A stretch of 51,117 nt of DNA, taken from the NCBI GenBank assembly GCA_021736385.1, contig JAIPFY010000017.1, positions 1 through 51,117 on the forward strand. Direction: 5' to 3'. Source of the stretch: Spirochaetia bacterium. GTDB lineage: Bacteria > Spirochaetota > Spirochaetia > CAKZLE01. Made by a program: the position numbers and the translations under genes. Below are positions 1 through 8,420 of the stretch, piece by piece. Numbering within the stretch: position 1 is the first letter of the stretch; each line of letters starts with the position of its first letter. The notes beneath the pieces were generated by a model, which made no database searches, had not been told where the DNA came from, and saw only the letters and a program-made list of their open reading frames with translations.

Positions 1-73
1 GGGCTTCCTTTGATAGTGATCTGAGAATCTCAGTGATTTCTTCAATACTTGGTATCTGTTTAGGTGTTAACAT
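1..73 (-). CDS. Partial CDS running off the left edge, unknown function
   Basis: An ATG at 73 on the minus strand opens a frame that stays open to the window edge. The 24 visible residues begin MLTPKQIPSIEEITEILRSL and are too few to assign a family. There is no Shine-Dalgarno sequence before the ATG. Instead a strong sigma70-like promoter (-35 TTGGAA, 17-nt spacer, -10 TATACT) ends six bases before the ATG, which predicts a leaderless transcript and supports this as a genuine start. It lies 44 bp downstream of the methyltransferase gene on the same strand. Confidence 0.45.
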   Translation of the reverse strand, partial: MLTPKQIPSIEEITEILRSLSKEA

Positions 74-108
74 ACGTTTAGTATATCACAGTGTAATCCA
101 GGTTCCAA
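74..108 (-). promoter_or_regulatory. Promoter abutting the ATG at 73
   Basis: On the minus strand, -35 TTGGAA (108-103), a 17-nt spacer and -10 TATACT (85-80) are followed by only six bases before the ATG. A start point about seven bases after the -10 box would coincide with the first base of the codon, so the mRNA should be leaderless. Confidence 0.6.
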
Positions 109-117
109 GCTAATTCA

Positions 118-1344
118 CTACACTACATAAACAGAGCTATGTTTTTTATGAGATAATGGTCTGAGACCGGGTATCCCCCGGGTGAACGGGGCCATCTGGG
201 AACTCGTAGAGACCACGATCATCTCGCTGAAAACGTCGTTTTTCAGCTGTTTTATCCCATTGGTCACCTGGTCGTACCATGAGACTCCGGGTATGGGATC
301 ACCCATGATGACCAGAGCTCCTCCAGGGGGAGTGACCGATCGTCCCCTCGCAGTCAGAAACTCTGTAATACTGTGTGTGTGGATCAGATCTATCAGAACC
401 TGCGGGGCCACCTGTGTGATCGCTCGGGCTGTCGTGCACAGGGCGAGGAGATCTCTGCTGCCCAGACGGATGTGCGTGATCCCCGGATGGATGCGAAGGG
501 CTGCCATCGCGATATGACCCTGTCCGGGGTTCCAGATCTCCAGAGTCTCAGCTGTGCTGTTTCTCAGCAGTCGGCCGGCAAGCTCGACCTCATAGGGGAC
601 CGTATCGAAACCGGGGATGTTGTATACCGTCTTGAGCGGGTAGGTGACTCCCTTACAGGTGAAATGGTGTTCACCCCTGAGGTAGGCACCGGGGAACGAA
701 GGATCCGCCGCTCGTACCGATGCATCATCAGCTGCGATGATCATCACCGTATGCCGCTTCCCATCCACTCTGGATCGGATCACGGCACCTGCTTCACCGC
801 AGAGCCTTGCTGCCGTCTCTTTGAGGGTGTCGACGATGACGAAGGCGAACACCCCATCTACGGAGAGTTGTGCGAGACCGTTGGTGATGAATCTCTTGAG
901 CACCGGCTCTCCGGCTTTCGCCGGTATGTTCGTCAGGATCAGATCGAACGACCGGTCTACCCGCTTCAGCGCCTCATATGGGGGAGTGCAGAGGGCAGGA
1001 TCGAGGATGAGTGAATCAAGTCCCGGGACGGTGGTGATCGCCAGGTCGTTCGCTTCGGCGTTCCTGCGGGTCACAGCCAGTGCCAGAGCATCCCGATCAG
1101 AAGCTGTGACTTCCAGATGCGGGTACAGAGCCTTCATGGCTAATGCGATCGTGCCCACTCCGCAGCCAGCGTCAAGCAGACTCGTGAAGGCTGTGATATC
1201 GAGATGTTCGAGGATGGTGTGAAGGAACAGATCGGAACCGGTATCGACGGCATTGCTGCTGAACAGGCCCATCGAGAGTGCGAAAGAGAGGTCCTTACCG
1301 CCAATGCGGTATCGGACCTTCTTATTGATCAGATGCTCGATCAT
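118..1344 (-). CDS. RsmC/RlmG-like double-domain methyltransferase
   Basis: The 408-residue product has an N-terminal class I SAM-methyltransferase domain with the glycine motif LDAGCGVG at residues 57-64 and an acidic strand end around S82-D83. The usual NPPF/NPPY catalytic motif reads NIPA (139-142). Residues about 230-408 look like a second, degenerate copy: IWNPGQGHIAMAALR (270-284) resembles a decayed SAM-binding loop. This tandem layout is known in the RsmC/RlmG rRNA guanine-N2 methyltransferases, where one half is catalytically dead. Which nucleotide or protein is the target is not clear. The ATG at 1344 is preferred to an upstream in-frame start because it lies four bases after the efp stop, suggesting coupled translation. 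Confidence 0.6.
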   Translation of the reverse strand: MIEHLINKKVRYRIGGKDLSFALSMGLFSSNAVDTGSDLFLHTILEHLDITAFTSLLDAGCGVGTIALAMKALYPHLEVTASDRDALALAVTRRNAEANDLAITTVPGLDSLILDPALCTPPYEALKRVDRSFDLILTNIPAKAGEPVLKRFITNGLAQLSVDGVFAFVIVDTLKETAARLCGEAGAVIRSRVDGKRHTVMIIAADDASVRAADPSFPGAYLRGEHHFTCKGVTYPLKTVYNIPGFDTVPYEVELAGRLLRNSTAETLEIWNPGQGHIAMAALRIHPGITHIRLGSRDLLALCTTARAITQVAPQVLIDLIHTHSITEFLTARGRSVTPPGGALVIMGDPIPGVSWYDQVTNGIKQLKNDVFSEMIVVSTSSQMAPFTRGIPGLRPLSHKKHSSVYVV

Positions 1345-1348
1345 GCTG

Positions 1349-1912
1349 TTAGTTGTTGACTCGCTCAAGGTACTCTTTGGTCTCGGTATTGACCAGGATC
1401 TTCTCACCCTGTTTGATGAATATGGGCACTTTGACCTTCAGACCGGTCTCAGTCACCACGATCTTCGAAGCACCGTTGACCGTATCGCCCTTGACGGCAT
1501 CTTCTGCCTCTGCGACTTCATATACGACCTTGAACGGGATCACGATGTTCAGTGGTCTTGACTCCCACATGGTCACGCGGTAGCTCTCTCCGTCTTTCAT
1601 CAGGAACTGGTAATCCTCAAACGACTTCATGGGGATCTCGAACTGTTCGAAGGTCTCGGTATCCATGAAGTGGTACATCTCTCCATCGTTGTACAGATAC
1701 TGGCAGTCTTTGTCATCCACCATGATATCTTCTACTGACTCCTGGGTCTTGATGGTCTCACGCAGCACCTGCCCTGTGGTAGGACTCTTCATCTTCACCC
1801 GAACGAAGGCTGAACCTTTACCAGGATTCACGAACTCTCTGTCCACTACGATGAAGGGCTGTCCTTTGACCAGTAAAGCCATTCCTTTGTCTATCTGACC
1901 TGCTTTAATCAT
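1349..1912 (-). CDS. efp: Translation elongation factor P
   Basis: The 187-residue protein matches EF-P along its whole length: an N-terminal KOW-like domain followed by two OB-fold domains. EF-P relieves ribosome stalling at polyproline stretches. The loop that reaches the peptidyl-transferase centre reads NPGKGSAF, with the modifiable lysine at K32, the type that is beta-lysylated by EpmA. A putative epmA gene lies just upstream on the same strand, which agrees with this loop type. A good Shine-Dalgarno (AAGAGGTGA, 1924-1916) precedes the ATG. The methyltransferase gene starts four bases after its stop codon. Confidence 0.97.
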   Translation of the reverse strand: MIKAGQIDKGMALLVKGQPFIVVDREFVNPGKGSAFVRVKMKSPTTGQVLRETIKTQESVEDIMVDDKDCQYLYNDGEMYHFMDTETFEQFEIPMKSFEDYQFLMKDGESYRVTMWESRPLNIVIPFKVVYEVAEAEDAVKGDTVNGASKIVVTETGLKVKVPIFIKQGEKILVNTETKEYLERVNN

Positions 1913-2041
1913 TATTCACCTCTTGGTATAGCTGTAGTATCGCGGTATCCATTACAGGCACGATACATGCCGGTACGATAGTGCGTCATGACGGATCGTA
2001 TCGGCCGGGGGGCCTACGTCCCTCGATGTCCTGAAGGAGGA

Positions 2042-3049
2042 TCATGACTCATATCTTTCTGTGCGATAGAGAATTCTATCAGAGAAGGGAAATAAAATCA
2101 CCCCCTGGATAGTCTTGATCGCATGTATTGCCATGAAAAGTCGGTCCACTCCGAGAGCTACACCCGAACAGCGGGGGAATGCCGCATCGAAGATCGTATG
2201 ATAGCTGTCGTCGATATCGGGGATGACCCCGCCTGATGCCGTACGCTGTTCGATCAGTGACGCATATTCCTGTGCGAAGAAGGCAGCTACCTCTGTGCTG
2301 TCGGTCTCCTCGGAGTAGCAGTTAGCCAGTTCCACACCGCCGCCGTAGAGTTCCCATCGTTCCCGGTAGGGGGTACCTGCCTTGCGTTTTGCCAGAGTGC
2401 GGATCTGATGGGGGTAATCGGTGAGGACCAGGGGGTGATCCTGAGGCAGTCCCGGTTCGATGAAGGTGAGGAATATGCGGTTGAACTCATCCTCCCAGGT
2501 GGTTCTCATGGCTGTCGGGGTGAGACCGAGCTTCTCTGCTGCCGTACGGATCTGTGAGAAGGACTGGACCTTCTCGAGGTCTATCCCGACACCGTCCCAG
2601 AATGCCTGAGCCATACTCATGCGTCTGAACGGCGGGAGCATATGCTCAGGGGTATGGGGCTGGGCAAGGCTGCCGAAGAGCTCTTCGGTCTCTGCGATGG
2701 AGTCGATATAATCAGCTTCCATGGTATACCATTCGAGCATGGTGAACTCGGGATTGTGCAGGGGCCCGATCTGCTCGCTGTTCCTGAAGCATCGTGCGAG
2801 CTGGAAGATATTCCCCGATCCCCGGGCGATCAGCTGCTTCATATGGATCTCGGGTGACGGGATGAGGTAGCAGGTCCTGTGGGGATGGAAATCGCTGCGA
2901 AACTGCGTCTCGAAGTTCTCGATGGAAGTCTCCGGTATCAGCGTCGGTGAGAGTACCGGGGTCTCGACCTCCAGATAGTCACGGGTGATGAAATGGTTGC
3001 GAATACCCTGATTCAACAGGCTTCTGTTACGTACTAGCTCTCTATCCAT
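2042..3049 (-). CDS. epmA: EF-P (R)-beta-lysine ligase, GenX/PoxA type
   Basis: The product (335 aa from the ATG at 3049) is the catalytic core of a class II lysyl-tRNA synthetase without the N-terminal anticodon-binding domain. That is the defining feature of EpmA, which attaches beta-lysine to EF-P. Motif 2 is visible at about 82-108 (FQLARCFRNSEQIG then HNPEFTMLEWY) and motif 3 at 296-303 (GVALGVDR). It lies 129 bp upstream of efp on the same strand. The aminomutase EpmB, which makes beta-lysine, is not in this window. An upstream TTG start is less likely: a promoter (TTGCTC, 17 nt, TAGTAT) ends seven bases before the ATG, so the message is probably leaderless and has no Shine-Dalgarno. 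Confidence 0.88.
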   Translation of the reverse strand: MDRELVRNRSLLNQGIRNHFITRDYLEVETPVLSPTLIPETSIENFETQFRSDFHPHRTCYLIPSPEIHMKQLIARGSGNIFQLARCFRNSEQIGPLHNPEFTMLEWYTMEADYIDSIAETEELFGSLAQPHTPEHMLPPFRRMSMAQAFWDGVGIDLEKVQSFSQIRTAAEKLGLTPTAMRTTWEDEFNRIFLTFIEPGLPQDHPLVLTDYPHQIRTLAKRKAGTPYRERWELYGGGVELANCYSEETDSTEVAAFFAQEYASLIEQRTASGGVIPDIDDSYHTIFDAAFPRCSGVALGVDRLFMAIHAIKTIQGVILFPFSDRILYRTERYES

Positions 3050-3085
3050 GGCAGGTATACTACCAGAACGAAAAGTACTGAGCAA
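3050..3085 (-). promoter_or_regulatory. Promoter abutting epmA
   Basis: Minus strand: -35 TTGCTC (3085-3080), 17-nt spacer, -10 TAGTAT (3062-3057), then seven bases to the ATG. The predicted start point is at or one base before the ATG. Confidence 0.5.
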
Positions 3086-3233
3086 GAGTGCTGCACCTCT
3101 CAGGCTGTACAAGGAGTGATGACTATCTTATACTACCAAGAAGTGCTAAGGTACGTAGTACGATCGTGTATATAGACAGCAGGGTGGCCGGAGGGCACCG
3201 GACTGATCAGACACCGAACAGGAGTAGATACTG

Positions 3234-6188
3234 ATGGATGAGTTAGCAATAGGTGATACGCTGCATGGATTCACTCTGATCTCGAAGACGGATCTTCCCG
3301 AACAGCATGGGACAGGACTTCGGTTCAGACATGATGCGACAGGGCTCGATCTCTTTCAGGTCGCCAATGATGATCCGGAGAATCTCTTCTCGTTCATCTT
3401 CAAGACCCCGCCGAGGAACAATGCGGGGACTCCTCATATCATAGAACACTCCGTGCTTGCCGGGTCGAAGAAGTATCCGGTGAAAGACCCCTTCCTCTCT
3501 CTGATGAAGGGCAGTGCCCATACCTTCCTCAATGCGATGACCTATCCCGACAAGACCGTCTATCCTGTGGCTTCTCCCCTGAAGAAGGACTACTACCACA
3601 TGCTGTCAGTCTATGCTGATGCGGTGTTCTTTCCACTGCTGCGGAAGGAGACCTTCAAGCAGGAGGGGATACGCATCACCGTGGATCCCAAGGGGGCCCT
3701 CAGCTATGACGGGATCGTCTTCAACGAGATGAAAGGGGCCTACTCGGATCATGATTCGATCGTATCGGAGCACTCTGTCAGATCGCTGTTCCCGGATACT
3801 GCCTACGGATTCGACTCCGGCGGGGATCCCAAGGAGATCCCGAAACTGACCTATGACGGTTTCAAAGGGTTCCATGCCGAATTCTACCATCCGTCAAACT
3901 GCAGGGTCTTTCTCTATGGTGACATCCCCATCGAAGAGCAGCTGCAGTTCCTGCAGTCCCAGTACCTCAAGGACTTCACTGCCATCAAGTTCTGTCATGA
4001 AGTCAATGACCCCAAGCCCTGGGACAAACCGGTCTACCAGGAGTTCACCACGCCGCTCAATGACGGGGAGAGCACGCAGGCTAAGTCGACGATCACCATG
4101 AACTGGGCAGCCTGCTCCATCCTCGACCCGCTGGATGTCATGACGCTGGAGGTGCTTACCGAAGCGCTGCTGGGAAACCCCGGAGCCCCGCTGTATAAGG
4201 CGATCATCGATTCAGGTCTCGGTACTGACATCTCATCGATCAGCGGGATGGACTCTGATTTCAAGCAGGTGGTCTTCTCACTGGGTATCCGGGGTACTGA
4301 CCCTGACAAGCGTGAGGTGTTCGAACAGCTCATGCGCGGTGAACTCTCATCGCTGGTTAAGCAGGGGATCTCCGCTGAGCTCGTCTTTCAGGCTATCAAA
4401 CGCATAGAGTTCCAGCAGCGGGAGATCAGGGGCGGGATCCCCACAGGACTGCGGGTGATGTCTCGTGCGGCGAGGGGCTGGCTCCATGGAATGACACCTG
4501 AGGCGACGCTGGTGTTCACGCCGGTCATGGAGCGACTCAAGGCGGTCATCGCAGCTGATGAGAGCCCGAAGGGCTATCTCTCCCAATGGATCCGCACCCA
4601 CCTGCTGGAGAACCGGCACTGTTCGGTCGTGGTGGTACGCCCTGATGCAGCTCACAGTGCGGCTGTGGAGGATGAGCTCGCAGCACAGCTTGCCGCCATC
4701 CAGAAGAAGATGACCAAGAAGGAGCTCAAACTCCTTGCCGATGAACAGCAGCGGTTCCTCGATTTCCAGCGGCGTCCAGACGCTGCTGAGGATGTCGCCA
4801 GGATCCCCAGGCTCACCAGAGAGGATCTGCCTCCTGAGATCAGTACGATCGATGTGGAGCGTACTGCAGTCGATTCGGTCCCCTGTTATCAGCAGAGACT
4901 GTTCACCAACGGTATCGTCTACCTCGATATGGCTTTCGATCTGTCTGATCTTCCTGCAGCTGCATATGACTACCTTCCTCTGTTCAGCAGACTGCTCTAC
5001 ATGACTGGTATCCCGGGATTCTCCTATGACCGGCTCTCAAGGCTGCTTGCAGAGAAGACCGGCAGTTTCCATATCACGCTCGATGTGGGGACCCCTGAGG
5101 TGCAGCGGCACCTCATCGTCAGGACCAAGATGCTCAAAGAGGATGTGCGTGAAGCGGTTGATCTGATACGAAAGGTCCTGCTGACTTCCGAGCTGTGGGA
5201 TCTCAAACGGATCAGGGACATCATCAGGGAACAGCGCAGCGATTTCTCTACCAGCGTGATCCCTTCCGGCAGCTCGTATGCGATGCTGCGGGCGTCTTCC
5301 AGGATCTGTCCCGCTTCGCTGCAGGAGGATCGGTGGAAGGGTCTCGGTCAGTGGCATGTGTTGAATATGATCGATGATGAGGATGAGAAGGCCCTGCTGG
5401 AACTTGCGAAGACGTTCGATGAGCTGCGTGATACCATCCTGGTGAAGAACCGACTCACACTGAACGTGAGTTGTGATGAGAGCGTGCTCGAAGAGGTGAA
5501 GGAGGATCTGAGGCTGTTCACCGATGAGCTTCCTGCAGGGTATGAAGCAGCTTCCGAGGCCGGTGTATCGTTCGACCTTCCGCCGGTCTCCTCCGGAGAA
5601 GTCTTTCTGGTCCCTTCTCAGGTAGCCTATACCGCTCTGGTCTGTAAGTCAGATGTGTTCGGTTCTCCTGAGCAGACCGCTCAGTCGATCCTTGCCCACA
5701 TGCTCAGTACGAAGCAGCTGTGGGATGCGATCCGTGTGCTCGGCGGGGCCTACGGCGCCTCTGCCAGTGTCGATGTGATCGAAGGACTGTTCATGTTCTC
5801 CTCCTACCGTGATCCCCGTATCGCCGACACCTATATCGATTTCCAGCAGGCTCTGCAGGCTGTGAGCTCAGGTGAACTCGACTCTGAGAGTGTGGAACTG
5901 TCAGTCATCTCGCTGGTCGGGAAGGATATGAGACCGATGAGTCCGGGAGAGAAGAGCTATATCGGGTTCAAGCGAGAGCTCTACGGTATCACCGACGAGA
6001 TCCGAAGGAAGCGAAGAGCCCAGCTGCTGGCAGCAGGGCGTGATGATATCATCGAGGCTGCACGGCTGCTGCATGAGTACATGACGCAGCGACAGTCACT
6101 GGCCGTATTGTGCAGTCAGGACATGTACATGAAAGATAAGAAACGACTGCCTGCCTGTCTGAACGAGGTCTCGGTCCTGCCGTTGTAG
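3234..6188 (+). CDS. M16C presequence-protease-like zinc metallopeptidase
   Basis: This 984-residue protein is an insulinase-family M16C peptidase of the PreP/Cym1 type, which degrades short unfolded peptides inside a clamshell chamber. The inverted zinc motif HxxEH is at residues 68-72 (HIIEH), and the third ligand is most likely E165 in FNEMKGAY. The full length fits the family's four-domain layout, with an internal coiled linker near 480-510 (QKKMTKKELKLLADEQQ). There is no signal peptide, so it probably acts in the cytoplasm on peptide debris. The ATG follows a clear AGGAGT ribosome-binding site (3220-3225). The gene is monocistronic, divergent from epmA and convergent with the hydrogenase-like gene only five bases away. 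Confidence 0.92.
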   Translation: MDELAIGDTLHGFTLISKTDLPEQHGTGLRFRHDATGLDLFQVANDDPENLFSFIFKTPPRNNAGTPHIIEHSVLAGSKKYPVKDPFLSLMKGSAHTFLNAMTYPDKTVYPVASPLKKDYYHMLSVYADAVFFPLLRKETFKQEGIRITVDPKGALSYDGIVFNEMKGAYSDHDSIVSEHSVRSLFPDTAYGFDSGGDPKEIPKLTYDGFKGFHAEFYHPSNCRVFLYGDIPIEEQLQFLQSQYLKDFTAIKFCHEVNDPKPWDKPVYQEFTTPLNDGESTQAKSTITMNWAACSILDPLDVMTLEVLTEALLGNPGAPLYKAIIDSGLGTDISSISGMDSDFKQVVFSLGIRGTDPDKREVFEQLMRGELSSLVKQGISAELVFQAIKRIEFQQREIRGGIPTGLRVMSRAARGWLHGMTPEATLVFTPVMERLKAVIAADESPKGYLSQWIRTHLLENRHCSVVVVRPDAAHSAAVEDELAAQLAAIQKKMTKKELKLLADEQQRFLDFQRRPDAAEDVARIPRLTREDLPPEISTIDVERTAVDSVPCYQQRLFTNGIVYLDMAFDLSDLPAAAYDYLPLFSRLLYMTGIPGFSYDRLSRLLAEKTGSFHITLDVGTPEVQRHLIVRTKMLKEDVREAVDLIRKVLLTSELWDLKRIRDIIREQRSDFSTSVIPSGSSYAMLRASSRICPASLQEDRWKGLGQWHVLNMIDDEDEKALLELAKTFDELRDTILVKNRLTLNVSCDESVLEEVKEDLRLFTDELPAGYEAASEAGVSFDLPPVSSGEVFLVPSQVAYTALVCKSDVFGSPEQTAQSILAHMLSTKQLWDAIRVLGGAYGASASVDVIEGLFMFSSYRDPRIADTYIDFQQALQAVSSGELDSESVELSVISLVGKDMRPMSPGEKSYIGFKRELYGITDEIRRKRRAQLLAAGRDDIIEAARLLHEYMTQRQSLAVLCSQDMYMKDKKRLPACLNEVSVLPL

Positions 6189-6193
6189 CGAAA

Positions 6194-7519
6194 CTATCTG
6201 TCGAGGGTGTCTCCCCATACTTTGTGAATATCATCCCTCTGGGTGATACTCCGCAGTCTGAGGACGACACACTGGCTGACCGTCGCATGGCCTTTGGCGA
6301 TATCTTCGGCCAGGGCATGGCACGAGGGTGCACCGCACAACCCGCAGTCGATACCCGGGAGGGCTTTCTTGATCTCCAGATACCGGTCCATCTTCTTCAG
6401 TGCAGCCCCGATATCATCATCGAGCTGATAGGCGGATTTTGCTTCGATGCGTTCTTTCTTGATGTGTTTCACCAGATATGATGCCTGACGCCTGATCATG
6501 GTCTGCTGCTCAGGGGTGATCTCTCTCATATGCTGTGATCGATGGGTAAGCCGTTCTTTTGCAAGGAAGCGGTTCCCCGGAGCCAGTACACCTCCCGCAC
6601 AGCCCTCTGCACAGGAACGAAGCTCAAGGAAATCGATGTTGGTGATCTCGTCGTTCTCAAGCCGTTCGAGGAACTCTATGACGTTATGGATCTCATCGAT
6701 CGCCAGAGTCCTCCCGGGGACGGTGCTGCTCTCCCCTGCGGTGAGACTCCACATGCACGCTTCGGGTGTGAGCGGCGGGATCGGGGTGAACCTGGCGGTC
6801 TTCGCCAGCAGCTTCTTGTTCTTGGCGATACTCTTCTGTACCAGATTATAGAGGTAGTCCATGTTGATCACCCCGGTGAATATCTCATGATGGTCGGGGT
6901 TCTCAGGTGATTTGATGCTGGCGATCTTTGCGGCACAGGGGGTGACGTAGAAGATACCGATGTCCTCAGGCGGGATCTGCCGGTCGATCAGCTTGTTCCG
7001 TATGTACATCGCGGTGATCTCGACCGGTGGTCGCAGCAGGTTCAGGTGTTTGACCAGAGAAGGGTATTTGATCTGGATGAGCCGTACGATCGCAGGACAG
7101 TAGGTGGAGATCACCGGTTTGTCATCGGCATAGGTGCTGAACCGGTTGCCGATGGTCTTGAGGATGTCCACACCGAACTCTGCCTCGTAGATATCGGTGA
7201 ACCCGATATCCCGCAAGGCCGTATAGATGTAGTTCTCCGGGATATCATCAGCGAACTGTCCGATGAAGACCGAAGGCAAGATCGCGATACGCTGGTTGTA
7301 GCTGAAGATCTTCTCGAAGTCATCCTGCTCCACGACGATAGCCCCATAGGGACAGGCATCCATGCACTGACCGCAGTCCACACACCGGTCAGGATTGACA
7401 TGGGCTTTCCCGTGAGAGAGCCTGATGGCTTCGGTCGGACAGTTCCTCATGCATCTCGTACAGCCTCTGCAGAGATCTTCACGGACTGTCAGTGCGTGAT
7501 GGAAGCTCTTTGAGTTCAC
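6194..7519 (-). CDS. [FeFe]-hydrogenase-like Fe-S protein, putative sensory type
   Basis: The 441-residue protein starts with two [4Fe-4S] ferredoxin motifs (C17/20/23/27 and C46/49/52/56). It continues with a hydrogenase large-subunit C-terminal domain and ends with an Fe-S domain (C392, C395, C400, C417). H-cluster-type cysteines are visible: C141 in STYCPA (L1), C195 in TPCAAK (L2), C303 and C307 in SCAEGCAGG (L3). The proton-relay cysteine of true hydrogenases (first C of TSCCP) is a tyrosine here (Y140). This suggests a sensory or non-catalytic member resembling HfsB/HydS-like proteins. Translation starts at GTG 7519 inside a GTGA overlap with the upstream HATPase gene, with an AAGGAG site before it. 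It is the last gene of a DRTGG-HATPase-hydrogenase-like trio. Confidence 0.85.
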   Translation of the reverse strand: MNSKSFHHALTVREDLCRGCTRCMRNCPTEAIRLSHGKAHVNPDRCVDCGQCMDACPYGAIVVEQDDFEKIFSYNQRIAILPSVFIGQFADDIPENYIYTALRDIGFTDIYEAEFGVDILKTIGNRFSTYADDKPVISTYCPAIVRLIQIKYPSLVKHLNLLRPPVEITAMYIRNKLIDRQIPPEDIGIFYVTPCAAKIASIKSPENPDHHEIFTGVINMDYLYNLVQKSIAKNKKLLAKTARFTPIPPLTPEACMWSLTAGESSTVPGRTLAIDEIHNVIEFLERLENDEITNIDFLELRSCAEGCAGGVLAPGNRFLAKERLTHRSQHMREITPEQQTMIRRQASYLVKHIKKERIEAKSAYQLDDDIGAALKKMDRYLEIKKALPGIDCGLCGAPSCHALAEDIAKGHATVSQCVVLRLRSITQRDDIHKVWGDTLDR

Positions 7520-7938
7520 GGGGTATGCTCCTTGAAGTTCACTCTCATGTGGATGGAGGTGCCCTGCTCGGATGAGGATATATCCAGTGAGTCTGAGTTG
7601 TTCTTGATATTCGGCAAGCCCATACCTGCGCCGAAGCCCATCTCACGTACCTCTGATGAGGCTGTCGAGTAGCCTTCTGACATGGCGAGCTCTATATCGG
7701 AGATCCCCGGTCCGCAATCACTGACCACGATATCTATATGTTCAGGGGTGATCGTACAGGATATGCTCCCACCGAACGAATGTGCGACCACGTTCACCTC
7801 AGCTTCATACAGGGCTACCACGACACGCTTGATGACCTTCGGGGGGATGTTCAACTGTTTCAGCAGGCGCTTGATCTCACTCGCTGCCTGACCTGCATGT
7901 GAGAAATCTCCTGCCGGGATGGAAAATGACTGGTTCAT
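7516..7938 (-). CDS. RsbW/SpoIIAB-like ATP-binding (HATPase_c) protein
   Basis: The 140-residue protein is a stand-alone GHKL ATPase domain like anti-sigma serine kinases. The N-box is E45-x3-N49, the G1 box is DCGPGISD (74-81), and the glycine lid is GFGAGMGLPNI (101-111). Such proteins bind ATP and phosphorylate or sequester a small partner. In this trio it probably passes a signal between the DRTGG protein and the hydrogenase-like Fe-S protein. The ATG at 7938 has a GAGGGGT ribosome-binding site and lies 13 bp after the DRTGG gene; its stop overlaps the start of the hydrogenase-like gene (GTGA), so the three are translationally coupled. The partner sigma or anti-anti-sigma factor is not visible here. 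Confidence 0.82.
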   Translation of the reverse strand: MNQSFSIPAGDFSHAGQAASEIKRLLKQLNIPPKVIKRVVVALYEAEVNVVAHSFGGSISCTITPEHIDIVVSDCGPGISDIELAMSEGYSTASSEVREMGFGAGMGLPNIKNNSDSLDISSSEQGTSIHMRVNFKEHTP

Positions 7939-7951
7939 ACACCCCTCATCT

Positions 7952-8296
7952 CTAGTACACAGGTTTCAAGCCGCTCTCATGCAGCAGATAGCTGGCTCTG
8001 AACATGGAGTAGGGTGTCGTCATGATCACCATTTCATGTTCGTTGGCAAGGTCTATCATGTTCTTTGTCGGCTGTTTCCCTCTTACGAAGAGGATCTGTG
8101 TGATATCGGACATCTCTGCAGTCCTGATGGACTGGATGTTCGACAGACCGGTGATCAGCAGGATATCCTCATCGAGCAGGGTAAGCACCTCACTCATGAG
8201 ATCCGAAGCGAATCCAAGATGGACTTCTCTGTCAAGAAACGCATCACCGCAGATGATTCTGCCGTTGATGACCTCTACTACCTCTTTCAGCTTCAT
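7952..8296 (-). CDS. DRTGG-domain protein
   Basis: The 114-residue product resembles a single DRTGG domain, a small alpha/beta ligand-binding or regulatory module also found in phosphotransacetylases and in CBS-domain proteins. It opens with MKLKEVVEVINGRIICGD and has no catalytic motif I can name. The ATG at 8296 is chosen over an upstream in-frame start because AGGAGT precedes it by eight bases. It is the first gene of the operon with the HATPase and hydrogenase-like genes. DRTGG-HATPase-Fe-S hydrogenase clusters are known near hydABC in anaerobes, but no hydABC genes are in this window. Confidence 0.75.
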   Translation of the reverse strand: MKLKEVVEVINGRIICGDAFLDREVHLGFASDLMSEVLTLLDEDILLITGLSNIQSIRTAEMSDITQILFVRGKQPTKNMIDLANEHEMVIMTTPYSMFRASYLLHESGLKPVY

Positions 8297-8345
8297 GGCC
8301 GAAACTCCTGTGTGCACGTGCGTTGGGACGATGCTTGATGATGGA

Positions 8346-8365
8346 AGACCGCATGGCTGCGGTCT
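8346..8365 (-). other. Perfect 8-bp inverted repeat in the DRTGG-fumarase divergent region
   Basis: AGACCGCA-TGGC-TGCGGTCT forms an 8-bp stem with a 4-nt loop. If the minus promoter at 8409-8381 is used, the hairpin lies within the first 30 nt of the DRTGG operon mRNA. It is not followed by a T-run, so it is not an intrinsic terminator. It could be a 5' stabilising stem or an operator half-site pair. Confidence 0.55.
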
Positions 8366-8380
8366 GTGTCCTTCCTGACC

Positions 8381-8409
8381 ATTATCGATATTATATCCTG
8401 ATTCATCAA
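8381..8409 (-). promoter_or_regulatory. Promoter of the DRTGG-HATPase-hydrogenase-like operon
   Basis: Minus strand: -35 TTGATG (8409-8404), 17-nt spacer, -10 GATAAT (8386-8381). A TATAAT box also overlaps the spacer (8394-8389). The leader would be about 80 nt and contains the hairpin at 8346-8365. Confidence 0.45.
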
Positions 8410-8420
8410 CCCCATCTCTT

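Noticed and set aside
2001-2030. GGCC-GGGG-GGCC inverted repeat before efp as a terminator
   Set aside because: The stem is only four base pairs and has no T-run on either strand.
2034-2110. Perfect ribosome-binding-like AAGGAGG followed by ATG on the plus strand
   Set aside because: The frame is only about 22 codons long and is antisense to the end of epmA; no support for translation.
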